Assembly (NCBI RefSeq): GCF_026004115.1
Contig: NZ_BPIM01000001.1
Location: 2,646,501 to 2,710,500 of the forward strand
Direction of reading: 5' to 3'
Source: Meiothermus sp.
GTDB taxonomy: Bacteria; Deinococcota; Deinococci; Deinococcales; Thermaceae
Length of the DNA: 64,000 nt
Position numbers and translations under genes: made by a program. Within the stretch, counting starts at the first letter, position 1, and every line of letters begins with the position of its first letter. The notes beneath the pieces were generated by a model. That model was not told the origin of the DNA. It was given only the letters and a program-made list of their open reading frames with translations, and did no database searches. Below are positions 45,986 through 57,437 of the stretch, one piece after another.

Positions 45986-46323
45986 CCCCGAGCCCGTGCC
46001 TGGGGACTCGAGCTAGAAATTGGGTGGCTCAATGCCTGGCGCCCAAAGCTAAAAGCCGAAAGCTCACGGATACCAGCTTTACCATTAGGTATCTTTAGAG
46101 TCGTTCCCAGGCCCCCTCATTCGGCGACACCCCAGGTGTAGACAGGCGCGTTCCCATCACTGGTAAATATAGCGGTCAGCGTGTCGACACCTCCCGCCCA
46201 GAGAACGCAAGGGGTTCATGTGTATTCGGTATGACACCCGACCTGTGACACCGCCGCTGAATTTTCCTGTCAAGCTTCTTCTCCTCTGTTCAACCAACTA
46301 TTGATAGCGTATTATCAGAAATT
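45986..46323. other. 338-bp non-coding region before the Zn/Mn transporter
   Basis: No gene. Contains short dyads: ACACC-3-GGTGT (46127-46139), the palindrome GTGTCGACAC (46181-46190), and TGACACC twice (46232, 46246). The promoter-proximal dyad is listed separately. Possible operators, unproven. Confidence 0.4.
46302..46317. promoter_or_regulatory. Operator-like dyad over the -10 of the Zn/Mn transporter
   Basis: TGATA-6-TATCA, with the TATTAT hexamer (46310-46315) inside it and 8 nt before the ATG at 46324. The position fits repression by a metal-dependent regulator (DtxR/MntR or Fur/Zur type), which is inference. Confidence 0.4.
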
Positions 46324-47097
46324 ATGACCGCACCTGCGGTGGAAATGCATGCGTATTCGGTGCGCTTTGGGGAGTTCCAGGCGCTGCAAGAAGTAAACCT
46401 GAGTGTGCCCCAGGGGGCTTTCGTCGCCATAGTAGGACCCAATGGGGCGGGCAAGAGTACCCTGCTAAAAGCTTTACTGGGCCTGGAGCGGGGTTTGTTG
46501 CGCGAGGGTCCGACCCAGGTTTCGGGTACGGTGCGGGTGATGGGTCTACCGCCTCGGCAGGTGCCCCCGGGCTGGGTGGGGTATGTGCCGCAGGTCAAGG
46601 GCTTTGACCGTAGTTTTCCTGCGCTGGCCCTGGAAGTGGTGGTGTCGGGTTTGCGGCGCCGCTGGCCCTTTATCATTACCTCCCAGGAACGCAAAAAAGC
46701 CGAGGCCATGCTGGATAAGGTGGGGGCGCTGGCCCTGGCCAACCGTCGGCTGGGCCGCCTCTCGGGTGGGGAGCTTCAGCGGGTCTATCTGGCCCGGAGC
46801 CTCATCCGTGAGCCGCGGCTGCTCTTGCTGGACGAGCCCGCTACAGGCGTGGACGTGGTGGGAGAGGCCGACCTGTACCGGCACCTCGAGGCCTACCAGG
46901 CCGAGCGTGGGGCCACCGTACTCATGATTACCCACGACTGGGAAGCCGCTCAGCACCATGCCTCGGCGGTGCTGGTGTTGAACCGGCGGGTGGTGGGCTA
47001 TGGCCCGCCCGAGCAGGTGCTCTGCCACGAGTGTCTGAGCCAGGCCTTTGGGCACGTGGGCCACGGACACAAGCTGGTGCTGGGGGGCCGCGCATGA
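46324..47097 (+). CDS. Zn/Mn-type ABC transporter ATPase
   Basis: 257 residues. Walker A GPNGAGKST, signature LSGGELQRVYLARSL, Walker B LLLLDEPATGVD, H-loop ITHDWE. The ZnuC/MntB subgroup is suggested by the following permease family. The C-terminus (LCHECLSQAFGHVGHGHK) has a Cys-His cluster that could sense or bind the metal. Starts 8 nt after a -10-like hexamer. No binding-protein gene is next to it, so the receptor must be elsewhere. Confidence 0.92.
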   Translation: MTAPAVEMHAYSVRFGEFQALQEVNLSVPQGAFVAIVGPNGAGKSTLLKALLGLERGLLREGPTQVSGTVRVMGLPPRQVPPGWVGYVPQVKGFDRSFPALALEVVVSGLRRRWPFIITSQERKKAEAMLDKVGALALANRRLGRLSGGELQRVYLARSLIREPRLLLLDEPATGVDVVGEADLYRHLEAYQAERGATVLMITHDWEAAQHHASAVLVLNRRVVGYGPPEQVLCHECLSQAFGHVGHGHKLVLGGRA

Positions 47098-47885
47098 TGG
47101 AGGCACTGCAGCTTCCGTTTTTGCAACGGGCCCTGCTGGCGGGCCTGCTGGTGGGGGGGTTGGCCAGCTATCTGGGCGTGATGGTGGTACAGCGCCGCCT
47201 CTCGTTCCTGGGCGACGGGCTGGCCCATGCGGCCTTTGCGGGCGTAGCCCTGGGGCTGCTTCTGCACGAAGAGCCGCTCTGGGTGGCCATTCCCTTCGCG
47301 GTGGGGGTCTCGCTGGCCATCACCTGGGTGCGCGAACGCAGCAATCTGGGCGACGATACCGCCATCGGTATCTTCTTTGCGGTCTCGGTGGCGCTGGGGG
47401 TGCTGTTCATGTCCCTGCGCCAGGGTTTCGCCCCCGACGCTGTGGCCTATCTGTTTGGTTCCATCCTGACCGTGACCCAGACCGATTTGTGGGTGATGGG
47501 CGTGATTGCCCTGGGGGTTGCCCTCCTGGCGCCGGTCTGGAGCCACTGGGCCTATGCCACCTTCGACCGCGAGCTGGCCCTGGCCGACCGACAGCCGGTG
47601 CTGCTCTACGACTATCTGCTCGCGGGGCTCATTGCCCTGGTGGTGGTGGTTTCGGTCAAGGTGGTGGGTATAGTCTTGATTGCGGCTTTTATTGTGATTC
47701 CCGCCGCTACGGCCCGCTTGCTCAGCCGGACTTTTTCGGCCATGACAGTTATATCGGTTGCGATTGGCGTTTTTTCGGTCGTTCCAGGGCTGGCGGCCGC
47801 TTATTTATTCGATGTCCCGGCCGGTAGTGCGATAGTGCTGGTGCAGGCCCTGTTGTTTGCCCTGGCGCTGACCCTGCGCCGATGA
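47094..47885 (+). CDS. Zn/Mn-type ABC transporter permease (ABC-3 family)
   Basis: 263 residues from ATG 47094, overlapping the ATPase stop. About eight membrane segments, with VQRRLSFLGDGLAHAAFAGVALGL, typical of ABC-3 permeases (ZnuB, MntC). Forms the channel with the preceding ATPase. Metal specificity (Zn, Mn or Fe) cannot be told from the sequence. The gene ends 76 bp before the IscR-like gene, which has its own promoter. Confidence 0.92.
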   Translation: MMEALQLPFLQRALLAGLLVGGLASYLGVMVVQRRLSFLGDGLAHAAFAGVALGLLLHEEPLWVAIPFAVGVSLAITWVRERSNLGDDTAIGIFFAVSVALGVLFMSLRQGFAPDAVAYLFGSILTVTQTDLWVMGVIALGVALLAPVWSHWAYATFDRELALADRQPVLLYDYLLAGLIALVVVVSVKVVGIVLIAAFIVIPAATARLLSRTFSAMTVISVAIGVFSVVPGLAAAYLFDVPAGSAIVLVQALLFALALTLRR

Positions 47886-47926
47886 TGGACTCGTTAGAGG
47901 TGAATCGAAAAGGTGTAAACTCTACT

Positions 47927-47955
47927 TTTCCATACAGGATTTAGGGGTTTATACT
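47927..47955 (+). promoter_or_regulatory. Leaderless-type promoter of the IscR-like gene
   Basis: TTTCCA, 17-bp spacer, TATACT, 6 nt, ATG. No Shine-Dalgarno. The -35 matches consensus in four of six positions. Confidence 0.6.
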
Positions 47956-47961
47956 TGGATT

Positions 47962-48426
47962 ATGTGGGTCTCAACCAAAGCACAGTACGGGTTACGGGCC
48001 CTGGTAGAGATCGGCTTGCGCCAACCTAAGGCAGTTCCCCTCAAGGACGTAGCGGATGTGCAAGGGATCAGCCAGCACTACCTGGAGCAGATAGCAGCCC
48101 AACTGCGACGCTCCGGCTTCATCCGCAGCGTGCGGGGGGCCAAAGGGGGTTACAGGCTGGGCCGCCCGGTGGAGCGCATTACTGCTTTGGAGGTGGTGGA
48201 GGCCCTGGAGGGTAGCCTGGCGCCCGTGACCTGTCTTGAAGACCCCCAGTCCTGCTGGCAGACCGGCAACTGCTCTACCGAGATCCTGTGGAAAAAAGTG
48301 GACGATGCTATGCGGGGGGTGTTGCAACAAACTACCCTGAAGGATTTGATCGAGGAACGCAAGCAGATCGAGGCCCGCAAACTGGTGCAGCTCGAGCCCG
48401 CGCCGCCTGTGGTCTACAGCCGCTAG
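47962..48426 (+). CDS. Rrf2/IscR-type transcriptional regulator
   Basis: 154 residues. N-terminal winged helix (STKAQYGLRALVEIGL, ISQHYLEQIAAQLRRSGFIRSVRGAKGGYRL). Three cysteines, Cys91, Cys98 and Cys104, at the spacing of the [2Fe-2S] ligands in E. coli IscR (92, 98, 104). A cysteine desulfurase gene follows by 140 bp, so this is probably the Fe-S regulator controlling it. Own leaderless promoter in front. Confidence 0.9.
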   Translation: MWVSTKAQYGLRALVEIGLRQPKAVPLKDVADVQGISQHYLEQIAAQLRRSGFIRSVRGAKGGYRLGRPVERITALEVVEALEGSLAPVTCLEDPQSCWQTGNCSTEILWKKVDDAMRGVLQQTTLKDLIEERKQIEARKLVQLEPAPPVVYSR

Positions 48427-48568
48427 GCCATAGCGGCGTGTCTGTGGTCAATCGTCTGTAATCTGAAGTCCCCAACCGTTGGCAGGGCTTTCCACGAGTG
48501 ACGTACCTGAGCCTTCGAAGGGCCATCTGCCAGGGCGCATTGGCTCTCTATCACGGAATACTTGTCGC

Positions 48569-49693
48569 ATGATCTACCTCGACTACGCCGCCACCACCCC
48601 ACTCGACCCCGAGGTAAAGGCCGCCGTGCAGGAGGTGCTATCGGTTTATGGCAACCCCAGCTCGGTGCATGGGGCAGGCCGCCGGGCGCGGCAGCTGTTG
48701 GAAGAGGGCCGGGAGCGTGTGGCCAGGGCGCTGGGGTGCAAACCCCGTGAGCTGGTGCTGACCAGCGGCGGCACCGAGTCCGATGCGTTGGCAATTTTTG
48801 GGGTGGCGCTGGCCCTTGGTCGGGGTCATCTGGTGAGTACGGAGCTCGAGCACTCCGCCGTCCTGACCGCGCTCAAGAACCTCCAGCACCTGGGTTTCGA
48901 TGTCACCTTGCTGAAGCCCGACCACACCGGCATGATTTACCCTGAGCAAGTCGCCGAAGCCCTGCGCCCCGATACCTTCCTGGTCTCGCTGATGACCGTC
49001 AACAACGAAATCGGCACCCTGTATCCGGTCAAGGCGGTGGCTGAGCTTTGCCGGGCCAGGGGCGTCCTTTTCCACACCGACGCTGTGCAGGCCTTTGGCA
49101 CGGTGCCCAGCCGGGTGGAAGACCTGGGGGCCGACCTCATCTCCATTGCCGCCCACAAGTTCTACGGCCCCAAAGGGGTGGGGGCGCTTTATGTGCGAAA
49201 GGGAATAGAACTTTTCCCCCTGATGCCCGGCAAACAGGAGCAGGGCTACCGGGGGGGCACCGAAAACCTGCCGGCCGTGTACGGGATGGGCCTGGCTGCC
49301 GAAAAAGCCATGACACTGTTGCGCCAGGAAATCCAAAAACTGCTGCACTTGCGGGAGCGTCTGGAATCTCAGCTTCTGGCCATTCCAGGGGTCGAGCTCA
49401 ACGGCCACCCCACGCTGCGAAGCCCCAAGCATGTCAACGTGACGGCCAGAGGGGCCGACGGCGAAGGGCTCTTGCTCAACCTAGATCTGCTGGGTGTAGC
49501 GGCTTCAGCGGGCTCGGCCTGTGCGAGCGGGAGCCTCGAGCCCTCTCATGTACTCCTGGCCATTGGGCGGAGCAAGGCCGAGGCCAAAGCTTCGGTGCGG
49601 TTCAGCCTCGGGCGCTTCACCACCGAAGAAGAGATAGACAAAGCCGCAGCCGCTTTTGCCGAAGCGGTGGGGCGCTCGAGGGTACTTACTTAA
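48569..49693 (+). CDS. Cysteine desulfurase (IscS/NifS class)
   Basis: 374 residues from ATG 48569 (MIYLDYAATTPLDP). PLP lysine in IAAHKFYGPKG, and the active-site cysteine in SAGSACASGSLEPSHVL. Takes sulfur from cysteine for Fe-S clusters and tRNA thiolation. The preceding IscR-like gene supports an Isc-type role, and with the E1-like gene at 15.9 kb it could also feed sulfur carriers. Upstream in-frame ATG at 48479 would add 30 residues not typical of the family. IscU is not adjacent. Confidence 0.95.
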   Translation: MIYLDYAATTPLDPEVKAAVQEVLSVYGNPSSVHGAGRRARQLLEEGRERVARALGCKPRELVLTSGGTESDALAIFGVALALGRGHLVSTELEHSAVLTALKNLQHLGFDVTLLKPDHTGMIYPEQVAEALRPDTFLVSLMTVNNEIGTLYPVKAVAELCRARGVLFHTDAVQAFGTVPSRVEDLGADLISIAAHKFYGPKGVGALYVRKGIELFPLMPGKQEQGYRGGTENLPAVYGMGLAAEKAMTLLRQEIQKLLHLRERLESQLLAIPGVELNGHPTLRSPKHVNVTARGADGEGLLLNLDLLGVAASAGSACASGSLEPSHVLLAIGRSKAEAKASVRFSLGRFTTEEEIDKAAAAFAEAVGRSRVLT

Positions 49694-51375
49694 CTACCGA
49701 CCTTCTGCCGCTCCTTGAGGGCAGCCTCGCGCAGTTCCCTTCGTAGTACCTTGCCCACCGCACTCTTGGGCAGTTCGCTGCGGAACTCGTAGATGCGCGG
49801 CACCTTGTAGGCAGCCAGGTTGTCGCGGCAATGTTTGTCCAGCTCCTCTTTGCTCAGGGTTACACCAGGTTTGGGAACCACAAAGGCTGCCACCGTCTCG
49901 CCCCGGTACTCATCGGGCAGACCCACCACCGCTGCTTCGGCCACGCCCGGATGGGCAAACAACACTTCCTCCACCTCGCGGGGATAGATGTTATAGCCGC
50001 CTGCAATGATCATGTCTTTCTTGCGATCCACAATGTAGAAGTAGCCGTCCTCGTCCATACGGGCCATATCGCCGGTGAGCAGCCAGTCAATCTTGATGGC
50101 CTTGTTGGTTTCCTCGGGGCGCTGCCAGTAGCCCAGCATGACGTTGGGACCGCGCAGGGCCAGCTCCCCCACCTCGCCCACAGGAACCTCGCGCAGGTTT
50201 TCGTCCAATACCTTGGCATCAATACCAGGCATGGGCAGCCCAATACTGCCAATCTTGCGCTCGCCGGTGAGGGGGTTGCAGTGGGTGCAGGGGGCAGCCT
50301 CGGTCAGGCCATAGCCCTCGACCAGCTTGCCGCCGGTCAACTGCTCGAATTTCTTGGTGACTTCGACGGGCAGGGCCGCGGAGCCGGAGATACAAACCTT
50401 GACCGTTCCAACCCTGCGTTTTTCGATGCCAGGAAAATTGTTGAAACCAATGTAAAGGGTGGGCACGCCAGGGAAATGGGTCACACCATGCTTTTCGATG
50501 GCCTCGATGCAGGGCTTGACCTCGGGGCGCGGCAGCAGCACAATCTTGTATCCTGCGGCAATGCCGTAGTTCATGGCCACGGTCATGCCGTAAACGTGAA
50601 AGAAGGGGATGGCACCCAGCATGACCCCTTTGCCTTCCAGGTCTTTGACCTCGTCGCCCCCCCAGGCCATGCTCTGATAAGTGTTGGCGACCAGATTGCG
50701 GTGCGAGAGCATGGCCCCCTTGGAAACGCCGGTTGTACCCCCAGTGTACTGCAATAGGGCCACCTCATCGGGCTTGGCGGGGTAGGGTTGTGCGATGGGG
50801 CTGGCCGCTTTAAGGGTCTTTTTGAAGTCCTGGCGCTTGGGGTGTTGGGGTAAGTTGACCCAGCGTTTTTCTCGGCGGGCTTTGATGGGGAAGAGCAGAT
50901 TTTTGGGGAAAGGCAGATAGTCTTGAATACCGGTGGTGAACACCCGCTTGACCGGTACCTCCTGCTCGATCTCGGCATAGCGAGGCCAGAGCAAGTCCAG
51001 GATGACCAGGGTCTCGGCTCCTGCGTCGGAAAGCTGATGTCGGAGCTCGCGCGGGGTGTAAAGGGGGTTCACGTTCACGCACATCCCACCAGCCGCCAGT
51101 GTTCCATAAAAGGCAATTACAAACTGCGGGCAGTTGGGCAGCATGATGGCCACGCGGTCACCCGGCTGCACCCCCTGGGCCTGGAGGGCGCCTGCAAACT
51201 TGAGCACCGACTCCCAAAGGGTGCGGTAGCCCATCACGCTCCCCATAAACTCCAGGGCCACATGGTCTGGGTATTTTTGGGCGGTGTCGGAAAGCAGTTT
51301 CCAGAGGGGTACCTCGGGGTACTGAATATCCGCCGGGACGCCTTTGTCGTAATGGTTGAGCCAGGGTCGGGTCAT
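49690..51375 (-). CDS. fadD: Long-chain fatty-acid-CoA ligase
   Basis: 561 residues, with AAGGAG before the ATG. AMP-binding signature YTGGTTGVSKGAMLSH, the A5 motif VEGYGLTEAAP, A7 motif LTGDMARMDEDGYFYIVDRKKDMII, and a late lysine in SAVGKVLRREL. It activates fatty acids to acyl-CoA in two steps at the membrane surface. Converges on the cysteine desulfurase gene with overlapping 3' ends (4 bp). The 293-bp upstream gap to the amidohydrolase shows nothing else recognised. Confidence 0.92.
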   Translation of the reverse strand: MTRPWLNHYDKGVPADIQYPEVPLWKLLSDTAQKYPDHVALEFMGSVMGYRTLWESVLKFAGALQAQGVQPGDRVAIMLPNCPQFVIAFYGTLAAGGMCVNVNPLYTPRELRHQLSDAGAETLVILDLLWPRYAEIEQEVPVKRVFTTGIQDYLPFPKNLLFPIKARREKRWVNLPQHPKRQDFKKTLKAASPIAQPYPAKPDEVALLQYTGGTTGVSKGAMLSHRNLVANTYQSMAWGGDEVKDLEGKGVMLGAIPFFHVYGMTVAMNYGIAAGYKIVLLPRPEVKPCIEAIEKHGVTHFPGVPTLYIGFNNFPGIEKRRVGTVKVCISGSAALPVEVTKKFEQLTGGKLVEGYGLTEAAPCTHCNPLTGERKIGSIGLPMPGIDAKVLDENLREVPVGEVGELALRGPNVMLGYWQRPEETNKAIKIDWLLTGDMARMDEDGYFYIVDRKKDMIIAGGYNIYPREVEEVLFAHPGVAEAAVVGLPDEYRGETVAAFVVPKPGVTLSKEELDKHCRDNLAAYKVPRIYEFRSELPKSAVGKVLRRELREAALKERQKVGS

Positions 51376-51668
51376 GGTATAGCTCCTTAGGGTGGAGTCT
51401 TACTTAGCTTGACCCAAGTCTAGCAAATCATGTACCGAGTTCAAGGTGATAGGGCATTTTTGTCTCTGATATGGAAATAGAAGTAGAACTCGAGTTTCAC
51501 CCGGCACACACACCAGGTGCTTCTCAGGTTTGCCACTGCATCTGGCTCGGTAAAAATCTGGGTATTGCGCACAGCCAGCAGACTCACCTCTAAGCCTCGA
51601 GAAGCCCAACTTGACGCAGCTTGCTCCACAGTTGACGGCCAGATGCTTGAGGTGTTTGACTAGGGCCT

Positions 51669-52838
51669 ATGAACATTCGAGAAACCATCGCCGAGTTGAC
51701 GCCCAGTCTGATCGAGATGCGCCGCGACTTTCACCGCCACCCCGAACTGGGGTTCCAGGAGGTGCGCACTAGCACCAAACTTGCCGAGTTTTTGCAAAGG
51801 CTGGGCCTCGAGGTCACAAGGGGGGTGGCCCAGACCGGGGTGGTGGCCAGCCTGAAGGGCGCCAAACCGGGCAAAACCGTGCTGGTGCGGGCCGACATCG
51901 ATGCCCTGCCCATCCACGAAGACTCTGGCGTACCTTACAGCTCCCAGACCCCTGGCGTCATGCACGCCTGCGGCCACGATGGTCACGCGGCCATTGCCGC
52001 TCATGTGGCTGCGGTCCTGGCCCGCTTCAAAGAGCAAATCGTGGGTGAGGTGCGCTTTGCCTTCCAGCCTGCCGAAGAGATTGTTTCGGGGGCCCGCCCG
52101 ATGGTGGAGGCCGGGGTACTGGAAGGGGTGGACCGTGTGGTGGGGCTGCACCTCTACAGCCTGATGCCGACAGGAAAAGTGGGGGTACGGCCCGGCCCCT
52201 CGATGGCCGCCGCTGACGCCTTCACCATCCACCTTCGGGGCAAAGGCGCCCATGCGGCCATGCCCCACGAGGGGGTAGACACCGTCCTGATCGCGGCGCA
52301 GATTATCGTGGCCCTGCAAAGCCTGGTCAGCCGTGAGACCGACCCGGTCAATACTTCGGTCGTCACCATTGCCACCGTTACGGCAGGCGAAGGGGCGCAC
52401 AACATCATCCCCGAAACCGCCCTCCTCAAGGGCACCCTCCGCACTTTCGATGCCCAACTCCGGGAGAAGCTCATCCGCCGGATTGGCGAACTCAGCCAGG
52501 GGATTGCTGCTGCTATGGGAGGCAGCGCCGAGGTGAACTGGCTGCCGGGTTCGCCCGCCGTGGTCAACGACCCCGAGATGGTCGAGCGGTTCCGGCAGAT
52601 AGCCCGGCAGGTAGTGGGGGAGGCAGCGGTGCTCGAGGTGCCGCCGGTGATGGGTGGCGACGACATGTCGGAGTTCTTGAACCGCTGTCCGGGGGTGTAC
52701 TTCTGGCTGGGTGCGGGCGATCCCGACCCCAGCAAGAACCGCCCACACCACCACCCAGGCTTCTGGATAGACGACGAGCGTTCCCTGCCCCTGGGCACCG
52801 AACTGATTACCCGTACCGTGCTCGACTTTTTGCGCTAG
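51669..52838 (+). CDS. M20 amidohydrolase (N-acyl amino acid or carboxypeptidase type)
   Basis: 389 residues. RRDFHRHPELGFQE at the start, then metal residues in MHACGHDGHAA (Cys and His), PAEEIVSGA, GLHLYS, and near the C-terminus HHHPGFWIDD. A dimerisation domain lies at about 180-290. The family hydrolyses N-acyl amino acids, hippurate or similar amides with two metals. The exact substrate is not known. Free-standing gene; repeats B and C follow in the 336-bp gap downstream. Confidence 0.92.
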   Translation: MNIRETIAELTPSLIEMRRDFHRHPELGFQEVRTSTKLAEFLQRLGLEVTRGVAQTGVVASLKGAKPGKTVLVRADIDALPIHEDSGVPYSSQTPGVMHACGHDGHAAIAAHVAAVLARFKEQIVGEVRFAFQPAEEIVSGARPMVEAGVLEGVDRVVGLHLYSLMPTGKVGVRPGPSMAAADAFTIHLRGKGAHAAMPHEGVDTVLIAAQIIVALQSLVSRETDPVNTSVVTIATVTAGEGAHNIIPETALLKGTLRTFDAQLREKLIRRIGELSQGIAAAMGGSAEVNWLPGSPAVVNDPEMVERFRQIARQVVGEAAVLEVPPVMGGDDMSEFLNRCPGVYFWLGAGDPDPSKNRPHHHPGFWIDDERSLPLGTELITRTVLDFLR

Positions 52839-52917
52839 AAGCTTTCTGATTTGCGCGTCAGCTTCCTGTGTCTGGGCTAGCGGTCTGGTAAGCAAGAATT
52901 CAGTATGAACTTCAGTG

Positions 52918-53029
52918 TAGCGTCGAATAGACCCCCATACACTGCCTATCCTCCCCTAGCAGGGGAGGCAAGGGTGGGGTTGCCATGGAAGGGCAAATCC
53001 CCAGGTATAGCCATCTCTACGACGCTGTA
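52918..53029 (+). repeat. Repeat B copy 1 (112 bp, MITE-like, with target duplication)
   Basis: Ends AGCGTCGAATAGA and, inverted, AGCGTCGTAGAGA. CCTCCCCT-AGC-AGGGGAGG forms an internal hairpin. TTCAGTG flanks both sides (52911-52917 and 53030-53036), a 7-bp target duplication. Nearly identical, inverted, to 57317-57429. The gap 52839-53174 otherwise holds repeat C copy 2 and no gene. Confidence 0.82.
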
Positions 53030-53044
53030 TTCAGTGCCTCTCCA

Positions 53045-53114
53045 TGAGCCGCACATCGCAATTTAGGTCAGTCAACGTCCTTCAACACGTACCGCAAAAC
53101 AGGTTATCCGTGCA
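53045..53114 (+). repeat. Repeat C copy 2 (70 bp)
   Basis: TGAGCCGCACATCGCAA to GGTTATCCGTGCA. Same orientation as copy 1 and with the same ends. It lies 8 bp after the target duplication of repeat B. Confidence 0.8.
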
Positions 53115-53174
53115 TAAGGGAGGTTAGTAGGAATTACTACAAACTGTAGCACGCCAGAGGGTGCACACTAAGGC

Positions 53175-53609
53175 ATGAAACCTGTTGTTGCCCTGGTTGT
53201 GCTATTCCTTTTGGGAGGTCAGGCCCAGCGCTTGCAGGACGTGCCCCCGCAAGACCGCGCAGCTATTCAAGCCATTATCAGTGCGCAGATCGAGGCTTTC
53301 AAAAAAGATGACGCTGTGCGGGCTTTCTCCTTTGCTTCCCCTGGTATTCGCCAGGTTTTCCAGACCCCCGAGCGCTTTATCGAGATGGTTCGGTCGGGCT
53401 ACGCTCAGATTTACCGACCCCTCAAGGTGGAGTTTGGGCCCGCCAGCCGCTCTCTGGGAACTCTGCAACAGGTGCGCCAGGTTGTGAATTTAGTGGGCCT
53501 GGACGGTAAGAAAGCGGTGGCGTACTACCTGATGGAGCGCCAGGCAGACGGCAGTTGGAAGATTGCGGGGGTGCAGCTCGAGCTTATCCCCGACGACCAG
53601 ACCATTTAG
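53175..53609 (+). CDS. Secreted DUF4864-like protein
   Basis: 144 residues. Signal peptide to about residue 17 (VALVVLFLLGGQAQ). The mature part, with IISAQIEAFKKDDAVRAFSFASPGIRQVFQTPERF and YLMERQADGSWKIAGVQLEL, has the NTF2-like pattern of DUF4864. The function of this family is unknown. Probably periplasmic or surface-bound. Stands alone between repeat-containing gaps; the 385-bp gap that follows contains repeat A copy 4 and nothing else recognised. Confidence 0.82.
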   Translation: MKPVVALVVLFLLGGQAQRLQDVPPQDRAAIQAIISAQIEAFKKDDAVRAFSFASPGIRQVFQTPERFIEMVRSGYAQIYRPLKVEFGPASRSLGTLQQVRQVVNLVGLDGKKAVAYYLMERQADGSWKIAGVQLELIPDDQTI

Positions 53610-53749
53610 AGGCTCTTTAGAGTCCGAAGCTCGGTGCACAGTGGGCTCGCATTGAGCGAAATCTCTATGCCAGGAAAAACGCGAGTGTAGAAAAGCCGAT
53701 ATAAATGAGCAGTTGTGTATAAACAGCTGACCCCAAACAAGATGGATTT

Positions 53750-53983
53750 ATACCAGATTCGGTTAGTTCGGCGCCGGATGGCGGCGAACTAACAGGGCCG
53801 AAGTTATCCCCGTAGCGGAGGGCGATACCGCCCCTTGGAAGTTATCCGCGTAGCGGAGGGCGTAAGCCCCTTTGGAACGGAGACGCTTTTTTTGCCGACC
53901 GTTCGGGAGGGGCGCGCTTTAGGATTCAAAAAGACAACCTCTGGGGTTTTTGGTTTTGTAAACTGTCTTTTTGAATCAGGTAT
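53750..53983 (-). repeat. Repeat A copy 4 (234 bp)
   Basis: ATACCAGATTC to GAATCAGGTAT, with the central CCGC-GTA-GCGG module twice (one unit has CCCC for CCGC). Flanks TTTA/TAAA extend the inverted symmetry. Ends 11 bp from the stop of acnA. Confidence 0.82.
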
Positions 53984-53994
53984 AAAACCTTGTT

Positions 53995-56733
<2,739 letters not shown>

Positions 56734-57060
56734 AGGTTCTCCTTTAGTGCAGCTGGTCTAATGATTCAGGCCCGACACCAGCACTTTTGACGAAGGTAGA
56801 TAGCCAGATGATTCTTTTACAGGCTATTGCTGGCGGCTTGGGTTGCAAAAAACACTATAGCCCACGCCCCTCTATGGGAGCAAAATGGCTTGTGTGCAAC
56901 GGGTAAGACCGCCTGAGTTTTGGGGCTGGTTTCGATGCCTGGGCGGGTGCGCCCTGCCTCAGACTTCTTTATGTTACCGTATCAAGGTCTTCCTGCAAAT
57001 AAGCGCGGTTGCAATCCTGCGACCCACCCGGATGGGCGGAAATTTTCTTCGGACCTCAAC

Positions 57061-57270
57061 CTACAACATGCCCGCCAAGAAACCCTGCTCCCGCACGACC
57101 CGAATCAGATCCATAACGGTGAGCTGATGGGGGTCGTATTCAACCTCGAGCTGGCCTGTATCGGCGGGCTGTACCCCCTGCACGCCCTCGAGGTTTTTGA
57201 TGGCATTGGAAACTTTTTCGACCTGCTCGGGGCGTTCCATGCCCCGCACCGCTAACAACACCCGGTTCAT
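57061..57270 (-). CDS. HMA-fold protein lacking the metal cysteines
   Basis: 69 residues. The pattern of strands and helices ([52 protein letters not shown]) fits a heavy-metal-associated domain such as CopZ. The usual G-M-x-C-x-x-C loop reads GMERPEQ, with no cysteine in the whole protein. It cannot bind Cu(I) in the standard way. Perhaps a regulatory or structural relative. Between acnA and the BatA-like gene. Confidence is for being a real gene of this fold. Confidence 0.6.
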   Translation of the reverse strand: MNRVLLAVRGMERPEQVEKVSNAIKNLEGVQGVQPADTGQLEVEYDPHQLTVMDLIRVVREQGFLAGML

Positions 57271-57316
57271 ATACCCTCGATTGTAGAGGATGCACCAGAG
57301 GTTGCGCGGTATTTAG

Positions 57317-57429
57317 TAAAGCGTCATAGAGATGGCTATACCTGGGGATTTCCCTTTCCATGGCAACCCCACCCTTGCCTCCCCTGCTAGGGGAGGATAG
57401 GCAGTGTATGGGGGTCTATTCGACGCTGC
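57317..57429 (-). repeat. Repeat B copy 2 (113 bp)
   Basis: Inverted copy of 52918-53029 with few substitutions. Flanked by ATTTAG at 57311-57316 and 57430-57435 (6-bp target duplication). Ends next to the stop of the BatA-like gene. Confidence 0.82.
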
Positions 57430-57437
57430 ATTTAGCC

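Noticed and set aside
56734-57060. Possible tRNA or small RNA upstream of acnA (GGTTTCGATGCC stretch)
   Set aside because: No cloverleaf could be formed and no acceptor pairing was found.
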